The notes beneath the pieces are model-generated. The model saw nothing but the letters and a program-made list of their open reading frames with translations, did not search any database and had not been told where the DNA came from. DNA of 64,000 nt, taken from NCBI GenBank assembly GCA_026260175.1, contig JAKCWW010001086.1:11239-75238 (forward strand). The letters are read 5' to 3'. The DNA comes from Reticulitermes lucifugus (taxonomy: Eukaryota; Arthropoda; Insecta; Blattodea; Rhinotermitidae). Made by a program: the position numbers and the translations under genes. Of the stretch, positions 62,093 through 64,000 are shown in pieces; within the stretch, counting starts at the first letter, position 1, and every line of letters begins with the position of its first letter.

Positions 62093-62373
62093 GAGCCGGA
62101 GTAGCACAGTCAGTATAGTGACAAGGCTACAGGCTGGATGGTCCAGGGTTCAAATCCTGGTCAGGGTAAGAGATTTTTCTCTTCTCCAGAATGTCCAGAC
62201 CAGCTCTGGGGCCTACTCAGCTTCCTAATCAATGGGTACTACGGTTCTTTGACAGAGGTAAAGAAGCCAGAGCGTCAAGTTAACCACTCACCTCCATCTA
62301 GTGCAGAGGTTAATGAGCGGAGCTATACCTCTTCTTTCCCTGTATGCCTACATGGTGTGGACAGGGAAAACTT
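62093..62373 (+). mobile_element. SINE family 1, best-preserved reference copy
   Basis: tRNA-derived SINE of about 280 bp. The head has an A-box-like GTAGCACAGTCAGTATAGTG and a B box GGTTCAAATCC at 62148-62158, then the family body ending GACAGGGAAAACTTTA. It is flanked by an imperfect duplication: TATCAAAAAAGAGA at 62081-62094 and TATCAGAAAAGAAA at 62374-62387. Families like this in termites have been named Talu SINEs in the literature; I cannot confirm identity without a search. It is not a functional tRNA, since the body continues beyond the tRNA-like part. Confidence 0.85.
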
Positions 62374-62529
62374 TATCAGAAAAGAAATAGTGGTATTTAT
62401 AAGTGTACATAAAACAATTCAAATAAAAATTAACATGCTTTGAATAGACACATTTGTAATCACAGCCTCACACAACTTGTGTAGAAACTACTACAATGCT
62501 TACAGTTTTCAGGTTTTTGCAGCATTGTA

Positions 62530-62655
62530 GCTGAGGTTTCCATTCTTCTGCATCAGTGGATTACTGGGTCCCAACATTTCGAGAAAATGACGGTCTCAAA
62601 ATGTCGGGCATATATTATTACCCAGTGATGTGGGATCATATCCCAGGAGAATACA
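62530..62655. repeat. Hairpin repeat family B, copy 2
   Basis: TTCTGCATCAGTGGATTACT and CAACATTTCGAG on the left; CTCAAAATGTCGGGC and TACCCAGTGATGTGGGATCA on the right. It shares blocks with the copy at 46160. Confidence 0.55.
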
Positions 62656-62975
62656 AACATGTATTAGAACACTTTTCTGTGCATCACTTCACTTCAAGTA
62701 GCAACATCTTGTTTACTGTAGCCATATGGCTGTCACACACCATTAGGGTATGTGTGCACTGCAGGAGGTTGGAGGAGGTCACAGTACTGCAGCAGAGCCT
62801 CTCTCAGTGAATGTGACACTTGGGTTGATGCTGTTGTTGTGCAGTCTACCAGATATGGGTACAAACCAATCAGCTGTTCCCAGGATGATCTATCAACTGC
62901 ACAAATAATAACAGCAGGGTCATTATTTTATGTGAAAACTATCAGGTGCTACTTATGGTTGGTTTCAGTTAACGG

Positions 62976-63130
62976 TATTAACCCTTTGGGACCGAAAGTC
63001 GACCAAGGTCGACGCACAGAGCAATGCTGAGAAAACTGAATGTCCATCAAAGTCAATGGGCCAGAACATGCAAAGTAATGCGCAGCCATTTAAATCCTGG
63101 GTCTTTCGCAGAGTACACTGGGGATTTAAT
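62976..63130 (+). mobile_element. Possible second piggyBac-like MITE, one end only
   Basis: TTAACCCTTTGGGACCGAAA resembles the end of the MITE at 47417; the other end was not found. Confidence 0.35.
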
Positions 63131-63739
63131 GTAGCCCACTCAGCCAACTACATACAGATGTGGTGGAGTAGCAAGGGACAGTAGTTAGTTAGTTCTTCCT
63201 GTCGCTCCTTGCGGAGCATAGGGCCTCCTTTCAGAGGTTTCTTGGTCTGGAAGTGTGCATTCCGTAGTGGGTGACCAGTCCACTGACTGCACAATTTCTA
63301 TTCATCCTGATATGACAGCCAGAGCCATCTAGCAGTCAATCAGGAGACTTGGGTGAGAAATGGCCACTGAATTTTGCTTACGAGCATTACTAGCAAGGGA
63401 CAGTGACCAATGTGAATTGTCCAACAAAATAAGGACATTGCATTTGAAGCACTGTTTAAGTATCATAAAGTAAACACAGGTGTAAAGCGCACCTTTTATA
63501 GTTTGATAAGATGAGGAGGAGTACAGTACCTCAGCTCCATGAAGATGGTTTGCACATCCTGTTAAGTCTATAACTTACAAAGCTCGACATTTAACTGTCT
63601 GTAGAATAAACTAAACTGTACTTCAATTATAAATTAACCACATCAGTCAGTAGCCTGAATTGCTTACTGGTGATTGAAGGATAATTCATTGTCTGTAATG
63701 CTAAAATGCTAATTCAAAGTAGTCAGTCTAAGACCTTAC

Positions 63740-63822
63740 CTTTTTCTGGAGGTGCTTTCTTCAATGATATTACCAACGTGGCAACAGCTTTCAACACAAA
63801 GGATATCTCTGATAACCTATAC
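63740..63822 (-). CDS. Internal exon of an unidentified minus-strand gene
   Basis: A candidate 83-bp exon with acceptor TTCTGTAG ending at 63823 and donor GTAAGG starting at 63739. Only one of three frames is open. It reads [20 protein letters not shown] followed by KKAPPEK, an amphipathic, alpha-helical looking stretch. I do not recognise the family. The rest of the gene would lie to the right of the window and to the left in exons I could not find. Confidence 0.4.
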
Positions 63823-64000
63823 CTACAGAAGGAATCAAAGGATAAACGATAAAAAATGGATTATTCTCTCTAAATTTAATTAAAGAGAATGTATTCACTT
63901 TGATGTTACAGTTGTGTGGAATTCTACAAACCTTGTCCTGTAACTGTTTTCATGGTATGATACTAGGCACAGAAGCAACCTTATTTTTGTCTTTACTTTA

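Larger units (their letters stand above)
58200..63739. other. Repeat-bearing, gene-poor region right of the ERI3-like gene
   Basis: Contains hairpin A copy 3, hairpin C copy 2, SINE 1 reference copy, hairpin B copy 2 and a possible TTAA MITE end. It may include intron or 3' UTR of the unidentified minus-strand gene at the edge. I see no further exons. Confidence 0.5.

Noticed and set aside
62099-62170. tRNA gene
   Set aside because: A and B boxes are present, but the sequence continues into a repeated SINE body and lacks a good acceptor-stem pairing.

Overview
The window is animal nuclear DNA, almost certainly from an insect and most likely a polyneopteran such as a termite or cockroach. Genes are split into small exons with GT-AG junctions, introns are long and AT-rich, and tRNA-derived SINEs, hairpin elements and decayed transposons are dense. 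The Blattodea guess rests on the CBM39-less GNBP/GH16 protein and the repeat load; it is an inference. There are two assembly gaps (22472-22789 and 54888-54908).

Layout. (1) 494-9350, minus: cytosolic seryl-tRNA synthetase (SerRS), lacking only its last exon(s) beyond the left edge. Between its second and third standard exons lies an extra 285-bp, phase 0/0, properly spliced exon encoding an eEF1B-beta-type GST-C-like domain. This is the most unusual coding feature here. (2) 10253-10684, plus: a possible unrecognised terminal exon with a poly(A) signal. (3) 11185-19998, minus: secreted GH16 beta-1,3-glucanase / Gram-negative-binding protein (GNBP), seven coding exons, 374 aa, catalytic ExDxxE motif intact. 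(4) 20143-26900: intergenic, with an 18-bp minisatellite containing an assembly gap, a pogo-like MITE, a hairpin retroelement and SINE fragments. (5) 26901-30104, minus: ARPC4, subunit 4 of the Arp2/3 complex, 168 aa. (6) 30933-42541, plus: a group-I p21-activated kinase of the Pak3 type, 506 aa, nine coding exons. (7) 42542-49454: 3' UTRs and repeats. (8) 49455-57406, minus: an ERI1/ERI3-type DEDDh exoribonuclease, 244 aa. (9) 57407-64000: repeats, plus one exon of an unidentified minus-strand gene at the right edge.

Gene relationships. ARPC4 and Pak3 are head to head about 0.8 kb apart. Both act on the actin cytoskeleton: Arp2/3 nucleates branched actin, and Pak kinases act downstream of Rac/Cdc42. 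A shared promoter is plausible. The other genes look functionally unrelated.

Repeats. One tRNA-derived SINE family of about 280 bp occurs at least 13 times in both orientations. A second SINE (18091-18341) has a perfect 11-bp target duplication. Near-palindromic hairpin elements with a short one-sided tail and 12-13-bp target duplications occur at 16614, 21149 and 61069, with a related copy at 9643. There are TA-flanked pogo- and mariner-type MITEs, TTAA-flanked MITEs, a dead Tc1/mariner-superfamily transposase inside Pak3, a non-LTR retrotransposon tail, and a hammerhead-like RNA motif at 51176-51219. No prokaryotic system, CRISPR, rRNA or functional tRNA gene was seen.

Exon coordinates were assigned by hand from splice sites, reading frame and remembered family sequences. 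Every junction was checked for frame continuity.
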